From Rhodospirillales bacterium (GTDB lineage Bacteria; Pseudomonadota; Alphaproteobacteria; Rhodospirillales; Shumkoniaceae): a DNA stretch of 64,000 nucleotides. The notes under the pieces were generated by a model. It ran no database searches. It saw nothing but the letters and a program-made list of their open reading frames with translations, and was not told where the DNA came from. Positions 52,231 through 61,712 of the stretch are shown here, one piece after another; position 1 is the first letter of the stretch, and each line of letters begins with the position of its first letter. The stretch lies in assembly GCA_018432935.1 (NCBI GenBank), contig JAHDSF010000006.1, forward strand, positions 482,598 through 546,597. The letters are read 5' to 3'. The position numbers were made by a program, and so were the translations under genes.

Positions 52231-53130
52231 ATGATCCGGAGCCGGAGCGAGAGACCGGCAGCGGCGGCGACGAGGCTCGCCGACTTCGCGCTGATCCTGA
52301 AGCCGCGGGTGATGTCGCTGGTGGTGTTCACGGCGCTGGTCGGCCTGCTGCTGGCTCCGGGCGCCCCCGACCTCGCCACGGCGGTCGCCGCCGTGGTCTG
52401 CGTGGCGGTTGGCGCCGGCGCGGCCGGGGCGCTGAACATGTGGTACGACCGCGACATCGACCTCGTGATGACGCGCACCCGCAAGCGTCCGATCCCGGCC
52501 GGCCGGATGCAGCCGGGGCTGGCGCTTGCCTACGGGGGCACGCTGGCAGTCGGCTCGGTGTGGGGGATGGCAACCCTGGTCAACGGGCTGGCCGCCGGCC
52601 TGCTGGCGGTGACCATCCTCTACTACGTGCTGTTCTACACGATGTGGCTGAAGCGCCGCACTCCGCAGAACATCGTCATCGGCGGTGCGACGGGAGCGTT
52701 CCCGCCGATGATCGGCTGGGCGGCGGCCAGCGGCGAGTTCGGCCTCGGCGCCCTGGCTCTGTTCCTGATCATCTTCCTGTGGACGCCGCCGCACTCGTGG
52801 GCGCTCGCCCTGTTCGGCTGCCGCGACTACTCGCGCGCCGGGATCCCGATGATGCCGGTGATCGCCGGCGAGGCGGCGACCAAGCGCCAGATCCTCGTCT
52901 ACATGGCGCTTCTGATCCCGGCCTCGTTCCTGCCGGTTGCCATCGGCATGTCGAGCTGGCTGTACGGCGCCGCGGCGGCGGTGCTGGGAGCTTTGTTCCT
53001 TCGCCACGCGCTCAAGGTCTACCGCGACGACAGCAACGCCGCGGCGCGGCCGATGTTCAAGTTCTCGATCCTGTATCTGTTCCTGATCTTCGTCTTCCTG
53101 CTGCTCGACAGCGCCTTCCTGACCGGCTGA
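52231..53130 (+). CDS. ctaB: Protoheme IX farnesyltransferase
   Basis: The 299-residue UbiA-family prenyltransferase makes heme O. It has GALNMWYDRDIDLVMTRTRK (first Asp-rich motif), RPIPAGRM, and FLWTPPHSWALALFGCRDYS. GGGGGG lies 7 bases before the ATG at 52231; an ATG at 52216 is out of use because it carries that site. It follows ctaA by 16 bp in a rightward unit divergent from the oxidase operon. Confidence 0.95.
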   Translation: MIRSRSERPAAAATRLADFALILKPRVMSLVVFTALVGLLLAPGAPDLATAVAAVVCVAVGAGAAGALNMWYDRDIDLVMTRTRKRPIPAGRMQPGLALAYGGTLAVGSVWGMATLVNGLAAGLLAVTILYYVLFYTMWLKRRTPQNIVIGGATGAFPPMIGWAAASGEFGLGALALFLIIFLWTPPHSWALALFGCRDYSRAGIPMMPVIAGEAATKRQILVYMALLIPASFLPVAIGMSSWLYGAAAAVLGALFLRHALKVYRDDSNAAARPMFKFSILYLFLIFVFLLLDSAFLTG

Positions 53131-53199
53131 GCCGCCTGCGCCAGCGGTGCCCTTGCAGGGACGGCTGATCGCCCGCAGCGGCGTCGTCGGCGTGCGCGC

Positions 53200-54366
53200 C
53201 TAGCGGCGCACCGCCGGCGCGAAGTGCAGGACCAGATAGCCGGCGACGGCCGAGGCGATCGAGCCGGCGAGAACCCCGATCCGCACCGCCGCTGCCGCCT
53301 GGTCCCCCGGAAAGGCCAGGGTGCCGATGAACAGGCTCATGGTGAAGCCGATGCCCGTCAGCAGCGCCGTCCCGTACACCTGAAGCCAGCTTGCGCCTTC
53401 TGGAAGGGGGCTTGCGCGCAGGCGGACCGCGATCCAGGTTGCGGCCATGACGCCGACCTGCTTGCCGACGAAGAGGCCGAGCGCAATGCCCAGCGGCACC
53501 GGCTCGGCCAGACTGGCGAGGGAAAGGCCGCTCAACGAGACGCCGGCATTGGCGAACGCAAATAGCGGCAGGATGCCAAAGGTGACCCAGGGGAGCAGGA
53601 TGTGCTCGAGGTGGGTGAGCGGGGATTCTCCCTCGCCCTTGTGGCGGAGCGGGATGGCGAACGCGGTGACGACCCCGGCCAGGGTGGCGTGGACACCGGA
53701 CTTGAGAACGCAGACCCACAGGAACACGCCGACCAGGATGTAGGCGGCCAGACGCTCGACGCCGAGACGGTTCATGACCACCAGGGCGGCGAGACCCAGC
53801 GCGGCCAGCCCGAGCGCCTCGACCGAAAGGTCCGCGGTATAGGCGACGGCGATGATCACGATTGCGCCGAGGTCGTCGATGATCGCGAGGGCCAGCAGGA
53901 AGATCTTGAGCGAGGTCGGCGCCCGGGCGCCGAGCAGCGACAGCACGCCGAGGGCGAAGGCGATGTCGGTCGCGGCGGGGATCGCCCATCCGCGCAGCGC
54001 GATCGGGTCGCCCCAGGTGAGCGCCGCGTAGATCCCGGCCGGCACCACCATGCCGCCGATCGCTGCGATCCCGGGCAGCGCCGCCCGCTGCACGCTGGAC
54101 AGTTCGCCGACCAGGATCTCGCGCTTGATCTCCAGTCCGACCAGCAGGAAGAAGACGGCCATCAGGCCGTCGTTGATCCATAGCAGCAGCGGCTTCGCCA
54201 GGCGCAGGAGGCCGAACTGGAGGATCACGGGGGTATCGAGCATCCTCGCGTAGAGCCAGTCCGCGGGCGTGTTCGCCCACACCAATGCGACCGCGGCCGC
54301 GGCGGCCAGGCAGAGGCCGCCGGCAGACTCCAGACGAAGGAACTCTCGGATGACGGGGATCGGCAC
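53200..54366 (-). CDS. nhaA: Na+/H+ antiporter NhaA
   Basis: The 388-residue protein has the NhaA landmarks [18 protein letters not shown], the [12 protein letters not shown] strand (Asp of helix IV), [14 protein letters not shown] (the Asp-Asp ion site), GKQVGV and [15 protein letters not shown]. It exports sodium in exchange for protons at alkaline pH. It lies 55 bp downstream of the cytochrome c1 gene on the same strand. Confidence 0.95.
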   Translation of the reverse strand: MPIPVIREFLRLESAGGLCLAAAAAVALVWANTPADWLYARMLDTPVILQFGLLRLAKPLLLWINDGLMAVFFLLVGLEIKREILVGELSSVQRAALPGIAAIGGMVVPAGIYAALTWGDPIALRGWAIPAATDIAFALGVLSLLGARAPTSLKIFLLALAIIDDLGAIVIIAVAYTADLSVEALGLAALGLAALVVMNRLGVERLAAYILVGVFLWVCVLKSGVHATLAGVVTAFAIPLRHKGEGESPLTHLEHILLPWVTFGILPLFAFANAGVSLSGLSLASLAEPVPLGIALGLFVGKQVGVMAATWIAVRLRASPLPEGASWLQVYGTALLTGIGFTMSLFIGTLAFPGDQAAAAVRIGVLAGSIASAVAGYLVLHFAPAVRR

Positions 54367-54421
54367 GGCAAGAGTCTCCTCTTCCGGTCGAAGGTTGCTT
54401 GCGAAGGCCCTGGCGGTCCGG

Positions 54422-55204
54422 CTAGTGGACGTCCCGCCAGACCCGCCGCTTGACGGCGATCATCAGCACGAACAGGACGGCCAGGTACCCCATCACCTTC
54501 AGGCCCAGGTTCTTGCGTTCCTCCAGCTTGGGCTCGGCGGCCCACATCAGGAAGTGGGATACGTCGGTGGACATTTGCGCGACCGTCGCCTCGGGGCCGT
54601 CCTCGTACTGGACCTGGCCCGGCGAGAGCGGCGGCGGCATGGCGATCTGGTGGCCGGGAAAGTAAAGGTTGTAGCTGGCACCCGGGGCGAGTTCGGTGCC
54701 GGCCGGCGGCTCCCCGTATCCGGTCAGCAGCGCGACGAGATAGTCCGGCCCGCTTATGCGGGACTTGGCGATCAGCGACAGATCGGGCGGCACCTTGCCG
54801 TTGTTTGCGGCCTTGGCGGCGTTGGCATTGGCGAACGGGGCGACGAAGGCATCGGCGGGCGTGGCCGGGCGCGTCAGCAGGTTGCCGCTGGCGTCGACGG
54901 TATTGCCGGCAGGATCCGGTCCGGCAGGCACCTCGTACTGGCCCGCGATCTCCTTGACCTCGCTCTCGGTGTAGCCGAGCGCTCTCAGGTCGCGGTAGCG
55001 CAGCAGCCCGATCGAATGGCAGGAGGCGCAGACCTCGCGGTAGATCTTGAGGCCGCGTCGCATGGCGTCGCGGTCGTAGAGGCCGAGCGGGCCTTCGAAA
55101 GACCACTCCAGGTCGGGGGGCGGCAACGCCTCGCTCTCGGCGGCAAGGGCTGCAGAAGAGGCGAGCAGGGCGGCCAGCGTGAACGAGAGGAACGGGCGCA
55201 TCAT
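54422..55204 (-). CDS. Cytochrome c1 of the bc1 complex
   Basis: The 260-residue protein has a signal peptide ([20 protein letters not shown]), the heme site [20 protein letters not shown], the axial-ligand region [11 protein letters not shown], and a C-terminal anchor helix ([20 protein letters not shown]). It passes electrons from the Rieske protein to cytochrome c. The start overlaps the cytochrome b stop (ATGA at 55201-55204). Unlike the fbcC fusion of some rhizobia, it is a separate gene. Confidence 0.95.
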   Translation of the reverse strand: MMRPFLSFTLAALLASSAALAAESEALPPPDLEWSFEGPLGLYDRDAMRRGLKIYREVCASCHSIGLLRYRDLRALGYTESEVKEIAGQYEVPAGPDPAGNTVDASGNLLTRPATPADAFVAPFANANAAKAANNGKVPPDLSLIAKSRISGPDYLVALLTGYGEPPAGTELAPGASYNLYFPGHQIAMPPPLSPGQVQYEDGPEATVAQMSTDVSHFLMWAAEPKLEERKNLGLKVMGYLAVLFVLMIAVKRRVWRDVH

Positions 55205-56481
55205 GCCACCTCCTCCTTCTTCTTGGTGCCGACGCCGCGCCGTGGTCTTCGGCCTTCGCGCGCAGCGACGTCGACGCTGATCGATTCCGGTACCGGCTTG
55301 GTCTTTTCGAAACGCGATACCGCGGGGACGATGATCAGGAAGTGGGCGAAGTAATAGAAGGTGGCGATCTGCCCGGCGGTGACGTAGGGCTCTTCCGCCG
55401 TCTGCGCCCCGAGATAGCCGAGGATCAGGCAGTCGAGCAGGAAGATCCAGAAGAACATCCGGTACAGCGGCCGGAAGCGCGCGCTCTTGACCGGCGAGCG
55501 ATCGAGCCACGGCATCAGGAACAGGATCGCGATCGCGGCCACCATGGCGATGACGCCGGTCAGCTTGTGCGGGATCGCCCGCAGCACCGTGTAGAAGGGC
55601 AGCAGGTACCATTCCGGCACGATCTGGTGCGGCGTCACCAGGGGGTCGGCCGGGATGTAGTTATCGGGCTCGGTGAAGAAGTTGGGCGCGAAGAATACGA
55701 AGCCGAGGTAGACGATGAGGAAGGCCGCCACTCCCAGCAGGTCCTTGACCGTGAAGTAGGGGTGGAAGGCGATGGTGTCTTCGGGGCCCTTCGGCTCCAC
55801 CCCGGTGGGATTGTTGGAGCGGTGCATGTGCAACGCCCACAGGTGGATGGCGATGATGCCTACGATCACGAACGGCATCAGGTAGTGCAGGGCGAAGAAG
55901 CGGTTCAGCGTGGGGTTGTCGACCGCGAAGCCTCCCCACAGCCATTCGACGATCGGCTCGCCCACGAAGGGGACCGCCGTCACCATGCTGGTGATGACCG
56001 TCGCCGCCCAGAAGCTCTGCTGGCCCCACACCAGCACGTAGCCCAGGAAGGCGGTCGGCATCATCGTGAACAGGATCAGCACCCCCAGCATCCACAGCAC
56101 CTCGCGCGGCGCCTTGTACGAGCCGTAGTAGAGGCCGCGGAAGGTGTGCAGGTAGACGACCAGGAAGAACATCGAGGCGCCGTTCATGTGCAGGTAGCGG
56201 ATCAGCCACCCGTAATTGACGTCGCGCATGATCCGCTCGACGCTGGCGAAGGCGCCGTTGACATTGGGCTGGTAGTGCATGGCCAGGAAGATGCCGGTCA
56301 GGATCATGACCACCAGCGCAATTCCGGCCAGCGAGCCGAAATTCCACATGTAGCTGAGGTTCTTCGGCGTCTGGTAGTCGCCGAGGTGGTCGCGCATGAA
56401 CGTGAAGACGGGCAGCCGGTAGTCGACCCAACGGATTACCGGATTGCGGAACGGCGGCGACGCCGGGTTGTGTGCGGTCAT
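55201..56481 (-). CDS. Cytochrome b of the bc1 complex
   Basis: The 426-residue, eight-helix subunit has [20 protein letters not shown] and a second His pair ([26 protein letters not shown]) for hemes bL and bH. The quinol-site PEWY lies in [20 protein letters not shown]. It lies between the Rieske and cytochrome c1 genes, in the usual order. Confidence 0.96.
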   Translation of the reverse strand: MTAHNPASPPFRNPVIRWVDYRLPVFTFMRDHLGDYQTPKNLSYMWNFGSLAGIALVVMILTGIFLAMHYQPNVNGAFASVERIMRDVNYGWLIRYLHMNGASMFFLVVYLHTFRGLYYGSYKAPREVLWMLGVLILFTMMPTAFLGYVLVWGQQSFWAATVITSMVTAVPFVGEPIVEWLWGGFAVDNPTLNRFFALHYLMPFVIVGIIAIHLWALHMHRSNNPTGVEPKGPEDTIAFHPYFTVKDLLGVAAFLIVYLGFVFFAPNFFTEPDNYIPADPLVTPHQIVPEWYLLPFYTVLRAIPHKLTGVIAMVAAIAILFLMPWLDRSPVKSARFRPLYRMFFWIFLLDCLILGYLGAQTAEEPYVTAGQIATFYYFAHFLIIVPAVSRFEKTKPVPESISVDVAAREGRRPRRGVGTKKKEEVA

Positions 56482-56494
56482 GGCCTGGGGCGCC

Positions 56495-57082
56495 TCATCC
56501 GAGCCTGATGGTCGTATCGTCGATGAATTCGTACTGCGGTATCGCGAGGTTCCTCGGTGCGGGGCCTTGGCGAATGCGCCCGGATTCGTCGTAGTGCGAA
56601 CCGTGACAGGGGCAGAACCAGCCGCCGTAATTGCCGGTCGGATCGTTCGGCTGCTGGCCCAGGGGGATGCAGCCCAGATGGGTGCAGATGCCGATCATGA
56701 CCAGCCATTCCGGCTTTTTGACCCGTTCGGAATCCGGTTGCGGGTCCCGCAGTTCGGCGACGTTCTGCGACTCGGCCTTCTGGATCTCATCCGCCGTGCG
56801 GTGACGGATGAACACCGGCTTCTTGCGCCATACCACGGTGATCGCTTGACCGGTCTCGATCGGCGACAGGTCTACCTCGAGTGTTGCCTCGGCCAGGGTA
56901 TCGGCCGCGGGCCTCATGCTGGAGATGAAGGGCCACGCGGCCAGGCCGGCGCCGACCGCGCCCACGGCGGTGGCGGCCAGCAGAAGGAAGTCGCGCCGGG
57001 TGCCTTCCCCGCCCGTCTTCTCTCTCTCGCGCGAATCGCTGGGCTCCGCCCCTGCGAGCGTCGCCGAATTGACATTCACCAT
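56495..57082 (-). CDS. petA: Rieske iron-sulfur protein of the bc1 complex
   Basis: The 195-residue protein has a Tat-type signal anchor ([20 protein letters not shown]) and the [2Fe-2S] ligands CTHLGC and CPCHGS. It accepts electrons from quinol and passes them to cytochrome c1. ATG 57082 with GGGGG eight bases upstream is preferred to longer frames. It is the first gene of the bc1 operon. Confidence 0.95.
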   Translation of the reverse strand: MVNVNSATLAGAEPSDSREREKTGGEGTRRDFLLLAATAVGAVGAGLAAWPFISSMRPAADTLAEATLEVDLSPIETGQAITVVWRKKPVFIRHRTADEIQKAESQNVAELRDPQPDSERVKKPEWLVMIGICTHLGCIPLGQQPNDPTGNYGGWFCPCHGSHYDESGRIRQGPAPRNLAIPQYEFIDDTTIRLG

Positions 57083-57282
57083 ACGGCAAACCCCCATGCT
57101 TCCAGACGGCCCGGCCGCCTCGACGGAAGCCGTGCCCGCGAGGAATATTGTGACCGTCCACCGGATTTCAAATCCAGCCCGGAAATGCGTGCCTTCACTG
57201 CGAATCCATTTGCCTGTCGGCCCCAGTTGGATCATTCTCTGCGGCGTCCGATAGGGGACGCCCGCTTCTCCCGGAGGATCAG

Positions 57283-57636
57283 ATGATCCGTGCGTTGGCG
57301 ACGGCCGGTTTGGCCGCCGTCGGGTTTGTCTCGCCGAGCCTTCCGTCTACCGCCTTTGCGGTGGACATCGTCAACCAGGACGATACCCCGTACTTTCTCA
57401 TCATCGTGGCAGCCGGGGCCGAGCAGGGCATGGTCGTCGGCGCCCGTGCCGGTCTTTACGACGTCTGTGCCGGCTGCATCATCCGCATCGATGGGATCGG
57501 CGACGTCCGCGCGGTGGAGGATGCCAGCACCCTCGTCATCGCGGGCCGCCAGGCGCGGCTCGAGAGAGATCCACCGGCGCCGCCTCTCCCGGCTCCTTGG
57601 GGCGGGCTCGTGCGGGCCCGGCAGCCTGCGCTCTGA
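57283..57636 (+). CDS. Small exported protein of unknown function
   Basis: The 117-residue protein has a signal peptide ([20 protein letters not shown], ending AFA). The mature part reads [20 protein letters not shown] and [20 protein letters not shown], then a proline-rich tail. The CxxC pair could form a disulfide or bind metal. The family is not recognised. GGAGGATCAG precedes the ATG. Confidence 0.7.
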   Translation: MIRALATAGLAAVGFVSPSLPSTAFAVDIVNQDDTPYFLIIVAAGAEQGMVVGARAGLYDVCAGCIIRIDGIGDVRAVEDASTLVIAGRQARLERDPPAPPLPAPWGGLVRARQPAL

Positions 57637-57726
57637 CGATCCGGGCCGCCTGCTCCGCGGCGCGCCCTGTTGCCGCGGCAGGGTCTGCCGCCTAGGTTCT
57701 GTGAGGGCTGCAGCGCGAGGCCAAGG

Positions 57727-58401
57727 ATGTGCGGGCGGTTCGTCATCGATCTCACGTGGGCCGAGCTGGTCGCTCTGGTGCGGGCGGTTGTGTCCGGCCC
57801 CGCCCTCAACGATCTGCCGCGCTACAACGTTGCCCCGACCCAGCAGGTCCCGGTGGTCCGGGCCACCGAGGGCGGGCGCGAGCTGGCAACGGCCCGCTGG
57901 GGCCTGGTCCCGTGGTGGGCGAAGGAGGATGCCGGCGGCCGCCTCATCAACGCCCGCTCCGAGACGGTTCGGGTGAGGGGTTCGTTCCGCGACTCCTTCG
58001 AAGGCCGGCGCTGCCTGCTGCCGGCGAGCGGCTTCTACGAGTGGCGACGCGAGGGTAGAAAGCGGCTGCCCTACTACTTCTTCGCCACCGACGGGGCCCC
58101 GCTGGCGTTCGCCGGATTGTGGGACCGCAACCGCAAGCTCGACCTCGTCTCGTGCACGATCGTCACTGTGCCGGCCAATGCGGACGTGGCCTCGCTGCAC
58201 GACCGCATGCCGCTGGCGCTGTCGGCGGACGCCTGGGATGACTGGCTGCAGGCTTCCCCCGAGCGCGCCTCGGAGCTGCTGGCGCCGCCGCCCTCCGGCC
58301 GGCTTTCCAGGGTGCCGGTGGATCCCCGGGTCAACAGCCCGCGCGTCGAAGGTGCCGCACTGATCCGGCCGCTCGCATCGGACCGGCTGCCGGGGCTGTG
58401 A
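57727..58401 (+). CDS. SOS response-associated peptidase/abasic-site shield (SRAP, HMCES-YedK family)
   Basis: The 224-residue protein begins MCGRF with the catalytic Cys2, which crosslinks to abasic sites in single-stranded DNA after Met removal. LPRYNVAPTQQVPVV, RWGLVPWWAKE, INARSETV, LLPASGFYEWRRE and SLHDRMPLAL are the other conserved blocks. The start at 57727 is fixed by the Cys2 requirement. Its last 328 bp lie opposite the convergent EEP gene. Confidence 0.93.
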   Translation: MCGRFVIDLTWAELVALVRAVVSGPALNDLPRYNVAPTQQVPVVRATEGGRELATARWGLVPWWAKEDAGGRLINARSETVRVRGSFRDSFEGRRCLLPASGFYEWRREGRKRLPYYFFATDGAPLAFAGLWDRNRKLDLVSCTIVTVPANADVASLHDRMPLALSADAWDDWLQASPERASELLAPPPSGRLSRVPVDPRVNSPRVEGAALIRPLASDRLPGL

Positions 58402-59390
58402 GAGGCGTTCTGGGGCCGGTCCGGGCGGCTCGTGCCCGCCGCAGGCCTGATCGCCAGTCTCGCCACCACCGGGAAATGATCGGAGCCGACGTTCCGCCCG
58501 AGGTAGCTGTCGATGACGGCCACCTCGGGGCTGGTGAGGATGTGATCGAGCGGCAGCCCCAGCAACAGGCTGCGCGATCTCCAGGTCGCGGCGCCGCGCC
58601 TTTGGCCCGAGGCATCCTCGAGTCCCGACTCTTCGAGAAGACGGGCGAAGGAGGCAGCCCACGGGGTGACGTTGAGGTCGCCCATCAGGACGGTCGGCAG
58701 ATGCGGTCCGGCGGCGGCGAGGCGCGCGGCGGCGGCATACTGGCGGTCGCGGTTGGCGCGGCGGTGGCCGAACGGGCGTACCGCGTGAAGGCCGATCAGC
58801 CGTACGCAAGGCTCTCCCGCTTCGGGACAGAGATCGGCCGCGAGCACGGGCCGGCTCGGGCCGGAGCTGCGGTCGAACTCCCAGCGGACCGGCCGCCAGC
58901 GGCTTAGGAGCATGACGTCGCGCGAGGAGGCGTGCCGCTCGAGGAGCTGGTAGGGATAGCGTTCATCGAGTCCGGAGAGGAGGTGCCGCAGCGAGCGCGG
59001 CAGTTCGGTCAGCAGCACGATATCGGGATCTTCGCGCCGCAGGAGTTCCTGGAACGCCTGCGGATCGGTCCGCCTGCCCCACAGGTTGAGCGTCAGGACC
59101 TTGAGGTCGCCCGGCCCGGCCGCGGTGGCGGAGAACGCCGACCCGGCATAGGGCACGAGCGGAGCGGCGTTGGCCAGCGCCAGGACCAGCGCGCCGGCAG
59201 CCGCGCGGCGCGCCCGCAGCATTGCGGCCAGGGCGAGGACCACCAGGCAGGCCACCGCCAGCTGCGGCCGGAAATGGGCGGGAATCTCGAGCGGCCACCA
59301 GTCGGAGGCCACGAAGCCGGCGCCAGTCAAGGCACCGAGCACCGCCAGCGGCATTCCCCAGGCCGCCTTTCGCCAGTTGCTGCCTGCCAT
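58074..59390 (-). CDS. Endonuclease/exonuclease/phosphatase-family protein with membrane leader and run-on C-terminus
   Basis: The 438-residue protein has two or three N-terminal hydrophobic segments (about 10-85), then an EEP domain: LKVLTLNLWGRRTDPQAFQE, DIVLLTELPRS, GLHAVRPFG, MGDLNVTPWAASF (catalytic Asp-x-Asn) and SDHFPVVARLAI (catalytic Asp-His). The domain ends at about residue 318. The last 110 residues are low-complexity Ser/Arg/Ala sequence read entirely from the antisense of the SRAP gene. Either the original stop was lost or the true end is near 58430 and a frame error hides it. Confidence 0.8.
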   Translation of the reverse strand: MAGSNWRKAAWGMPLAVLGALTGAGFVASDWWPLEIPAHFRPQLAVACLVVLALAAMLRARRAAAGALVLALANAAPLVPYAGSAFSATAAGPGDLKVLTLNLWGRRTDPQAFQELLRREDPDIVLLTELPRSLRHLLSGLDERYPYQLLERHASSRDVMLLSRWRPVRWEFDRSSGPSRPVLAADLCPEAGEPCVRLIGLHAVRPFGHRRANRDRQYAAAARLAAAGPHLPTVLMGDLNVTPWAASFARLLEESGLEDASGQRRGAATWRSRSLLLGLPLDHILTSPEVAVIDSYLGRNVGSDHFPVVARLAIRPAAGTSRPDRPQNASHSPGSRSDASGRISAAPSTRGLLTRGSTGTLESRPEGGGASSSEARSGEACSQSSQASADSASGMRSCSEATSALAGTVTIVHETRSSLRLRSHNPANASGAPSVAKK

Positions 59391-59546
59391 CCCCCTTGAG
59401 GCCTCCTGCCTTCGCGCTCCGGGTATATGGCATCGGGTTGCGGCAATTGTATGATCCCCGGGTGCCGCGGCGCCGCCTGGTATCGTCAGGCGTTATTCTG
59501 TGCTACGCCCGACGGCAAGCCCGAAGTCCCATCCAGAAACTGCGAG

Positions 59547-60419
59547 ATGAAGATGTCCGAGCCCATCACATTCCTGAACGGAGAGTACGTCCCCCACAGC
59601 AAGGCCTTCGTGCACGTGGAAGATCGCGGGTTCCTGTTCGCAGACGGGATCTACGACTTCGTGCTTGTCCACCGCGGGCGCCTGATCAACGAGGAGGCGC
59701 ACCTCGACCGCATCCACTATTCGCTGGGAGAACTCGAGATCGCCTGGCCCCTCTCGCGCGACGAGCTCAAGGCGGCGCTGCGGGAGGTGATCCGTCGCAA
59801 CGACCTGGTCGAGGGGTACGTCTACATCGAGATGACCCGCGGCGTTGCCCCTCGCGATCACGCGTTTCCAAAGGACGTCAAAGGAACTGTGGTGATCATC
59901 GCCCGCCATGCGCCATACCCCAGCGACAGCGTTGCGCGCCAGGGCGTGAAGGTGATCACCACGCCCGACCTGCGGTGGAAGCGGTGCGACATCAAGTCGG
60001 TTGCGCTGCTCCCCAACGTGCTCGCCCGCCAGCGTGCGATACGCGCCGGTGCGTCCGAGGCGTGGATGATCGACGACGAAGGTTTCGTCACCGAGGGGTG
60101 CGCCTGCAACGCCTGGATCGTCACCGACGCGGGCCACGTGGTGACCCGCTACCTCGATCGCGCCATCCTGAGCGGCATCACCCGCCGCATGCTGACCGAG
60201 GTGCTGGCCAAGGAAGGGGTTCGGCTCGAGGAGCGGAAGTTCACCGTCGCAGAGGCACAGTCGGCGCGAGAGGCATTTCTGACCAACACGCCGCTGCACA
60301 TTAAGCCGGTGATCCAGATCGACGACCGCGTGGTCGGCACGGGCGAAGCGGGGCCGCTCACGCTGAAGATCCTGGCCTCCTACCGGGCTTTCGTGGCGGC
60401 CCAGGCCAACCAGGCGTGA
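59547..60419 (+). CDS. D-amino-acid transaminase (class IV PLP aminotransferase)
   Basis: The protein of about 290 residues has FLNGEYVPHSKAFVHVEDRG, ADGIYDFV, the PLP-lysine strand CDIKSVALLPNVLARQRA, and EGCACNAWIV with FLTNTPLHIKPVIQID. It makes D-alanine and D-glutamate-type amino acids from keto acids. The ATG pair (59547 and 59553) is close to GCGAG only, so the start is uncertain. Confidence 0.9.
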   Translation: MKMSEPITFLNGEYVPHSKAFVHVEDRGFLFADGIYDFVLVHRGRLINEEAHLDRIHYSLGELEIAWPLSRDELKAALREVIRRNDLVEGYVYIEMTRGVAPRDHAFPKDVKGTVVIIARHAPYPSDSVARQGVKVITTPDLRWKRCDIKSVALLPNVLARQRAIRAGASEAWMIDDEGFVTEGCACNAWIVTDAGHVVTRYLDRAILSGITRRMLTEVLAKEGVRLEERKFTVAEAQSAREAFLTNTPLHIKPVIQIDDRVVGTGEAGPLTLKILASYRAFVAAQANQA

Positions 60420-60520
60420 CTTGCCGCAGTGGACGTAGAGCATCGACAAATGGCGGCAGGGGGCGCGGTCGCCCTCCTGCCGCGCGGCGTCGGCAAGCGC
60501 CGGACCGGACAAGAGGAAGG

Positions 60521-60596
60521 TGGTGCCGCCTGAGGGACTCGAACCCCCGACCTTGAGTTTACAAAACTCCTGCTCTACCGACTGAGCTAAGGCGGC
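60521..60596 (-). tRNA. tRNA-Thr(UGU)
   Basis: The 76-nt minus-strand tRNA has acceptor stem GCCGCCT/AGGCGGC, D arm GCTC/GAGC, anticodon loop TTTGTAA (anticodon TGT), T arm CGGGG/CCCTC-type pairing and an encoded CCA. It reads ACA and ACG-type threonine codons. Confidence 0.93.
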
Positions 60597-60606
60597 CCGC
60601 TGGCGG

Positions 60607-60635
60607 AGAATACCGCGGTGCCGTCCGCCTGCAAA
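60607..60635 (-). promoter_or_regulatory. Candidate promoter for tRNA-Thr
   Basis: On the minus strand TTTGCA (60630-60635) and TATTCT (60607-60612) are 17 bases apart, about 10 bases before the tRNA 5' end. Confidence 0.45.
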
Positions 60636-60707
60636 CCCTTCGTTAACCCGGCTGCTGGCATTCTCGAGGCTTCCTGTTTGGTCCGTTCGCGGGGGGTCTC
60701 GAGGGGC

Positions 60708-61709
60708 ATGGACGGGATGCACGCCCTTATCTTGCGCATCGTTGTGGTGGTGGGCCTCGCCCTTTCCGCGTCGCCCGCCTGGGCTCGCTCCGAGCCCGCC
60801 GGGAGCGGCTCGGGGACCGTCGTCCACAAGGTCGTAAAGACCGAGAAGACCGCGAAGAAGGCCGTCGCCCAGAAGCCCAAGAAGGGCAAGGCCGCCAAGG
60901 CGCAGGCCAAGGCGCCGCCGGCCAAGCCGGTGCCGGTTCGCTATGTCGGCACCTTCAGCAAGGGCAGGCTGAGCGAGGCCATGCGCAAGGCCAAGGTGCC
61001 GGCTGCGTTCGCGAACGAGATCCGCGGCGTGCTGAGCTACGTTCCCGGCTTCCCCGAGATCACCACGAAATCGTCCGGCTCGTTCCGCCTGGTCGGCGTG
61101 CGCCAGGGCAAAAGCTCCAGGCTGCTGGCGGCGGAGGTGCGGATCGGCAAGCAGGAGCACCGCCTGTTCCGCTTCGACGGGGCGGCCGGGCAGGGCTGGG
61201 TCGACGACCAGGGCAACCTGCTGTCCGCGGCCTCGTTCGTCCGGCCGGTGGAAGGCGGTCGCATGAGCTCGCCTTACGGCTGGCGCGTCCATCCTGTGCT
61301 GGGCGACGTGCGCCACCACAACGGCGTCGACTTCGCGCTGCCGAAAGGCTCGCCCGTGTTCGCCGCGCAGAACGGCACGGTCACCGAGGTCGGCAGCCGC
61401 GGCAACTACGGCAAGCTGGTGCGGATCCGGCACAGCCCCGACGTAGAGACCGTCTATGCCCACCTCGACGGCTTCGCCAAGGGGCTGAAGGTCGGCACCC
61501 GGGTTCGCCGCGGCCAGACCATCGCCTACGTCGGCGAAACCGGGCTGGCGACAGGACCCCACCTCTACTGGGAGGCGGTCCGCAACGACCAGTACCTCGA
61601 CCCGTTACAGCTGCTCGAGGAATCCCGCCTGCCGCAGGACAAGGTGGCCGAATTGCGCAAGACGGTCGCCGAGATCGACCGGCCGGCCGGCCGCGATCGC
61701 AAGGGCTGA
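60708..61709 (+). CDS. M23-family (LytM-like) peptidase, possibly non-catalytic
   Basis: The 333-residue protein has a signal peptide (MHALILRIVVVVGLALSASP), a Lys/Ala/Pro-rich linker, and an M23 domain: MSSPYGWRVHPVLGDVRHHN, GVDFALPKGSPVFA, TVYAHLDGFAKGLKVGTRV and GETGLATGPHLYWEAV. The HxxxD zinc pair (His-Asn-Gly-Val-Asp) is present. The HxH motif reads H-L-Y, so one zinc ligand is Tyr and hydrolysis is uncertain. It could be an amidase activator like EnvC, or an altered enzyme. Confidence 0.85.
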   Translation: MDGMHALILRIVVVVGLALSASPAWARSEPAGSGSGTVVHKVVKTEKTAKKAVAQKPKKGKAAKAQAKAPPAKPVPVRYVGTFSKGRLSEAMRKAKVPAAFANEIRGVLSYVPGFPEITTKSSGSFRLVGVRQGKSSRLLAAEVRIGKQEHRLFRFDGAAGQGWVDDQGNLLSAASFVRPVEGGRMSSPYGWRVHPVLGDVRHHNGVDFALPKGSPVFAAQNGTVTEVGSRGNYGKLVRIRHSPDVETVYAHLDGFAKGLKVGTRVRRGQTIAYVGETGLATGPHLYWEAVRNDQYLDPLQLLEESRLPQDKVAELRKTVAEIDRPAGRDRKG

Positions 61710-61712
61710 GGC

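Noticed and set aside
59493..61562. 689-codon minus-strand open frame over the transaminase, tRNA-Thr and M23 genes
   Set aside because: It runs across a tRNA gene and two well-supported genes; composition is that of a shadow frame.
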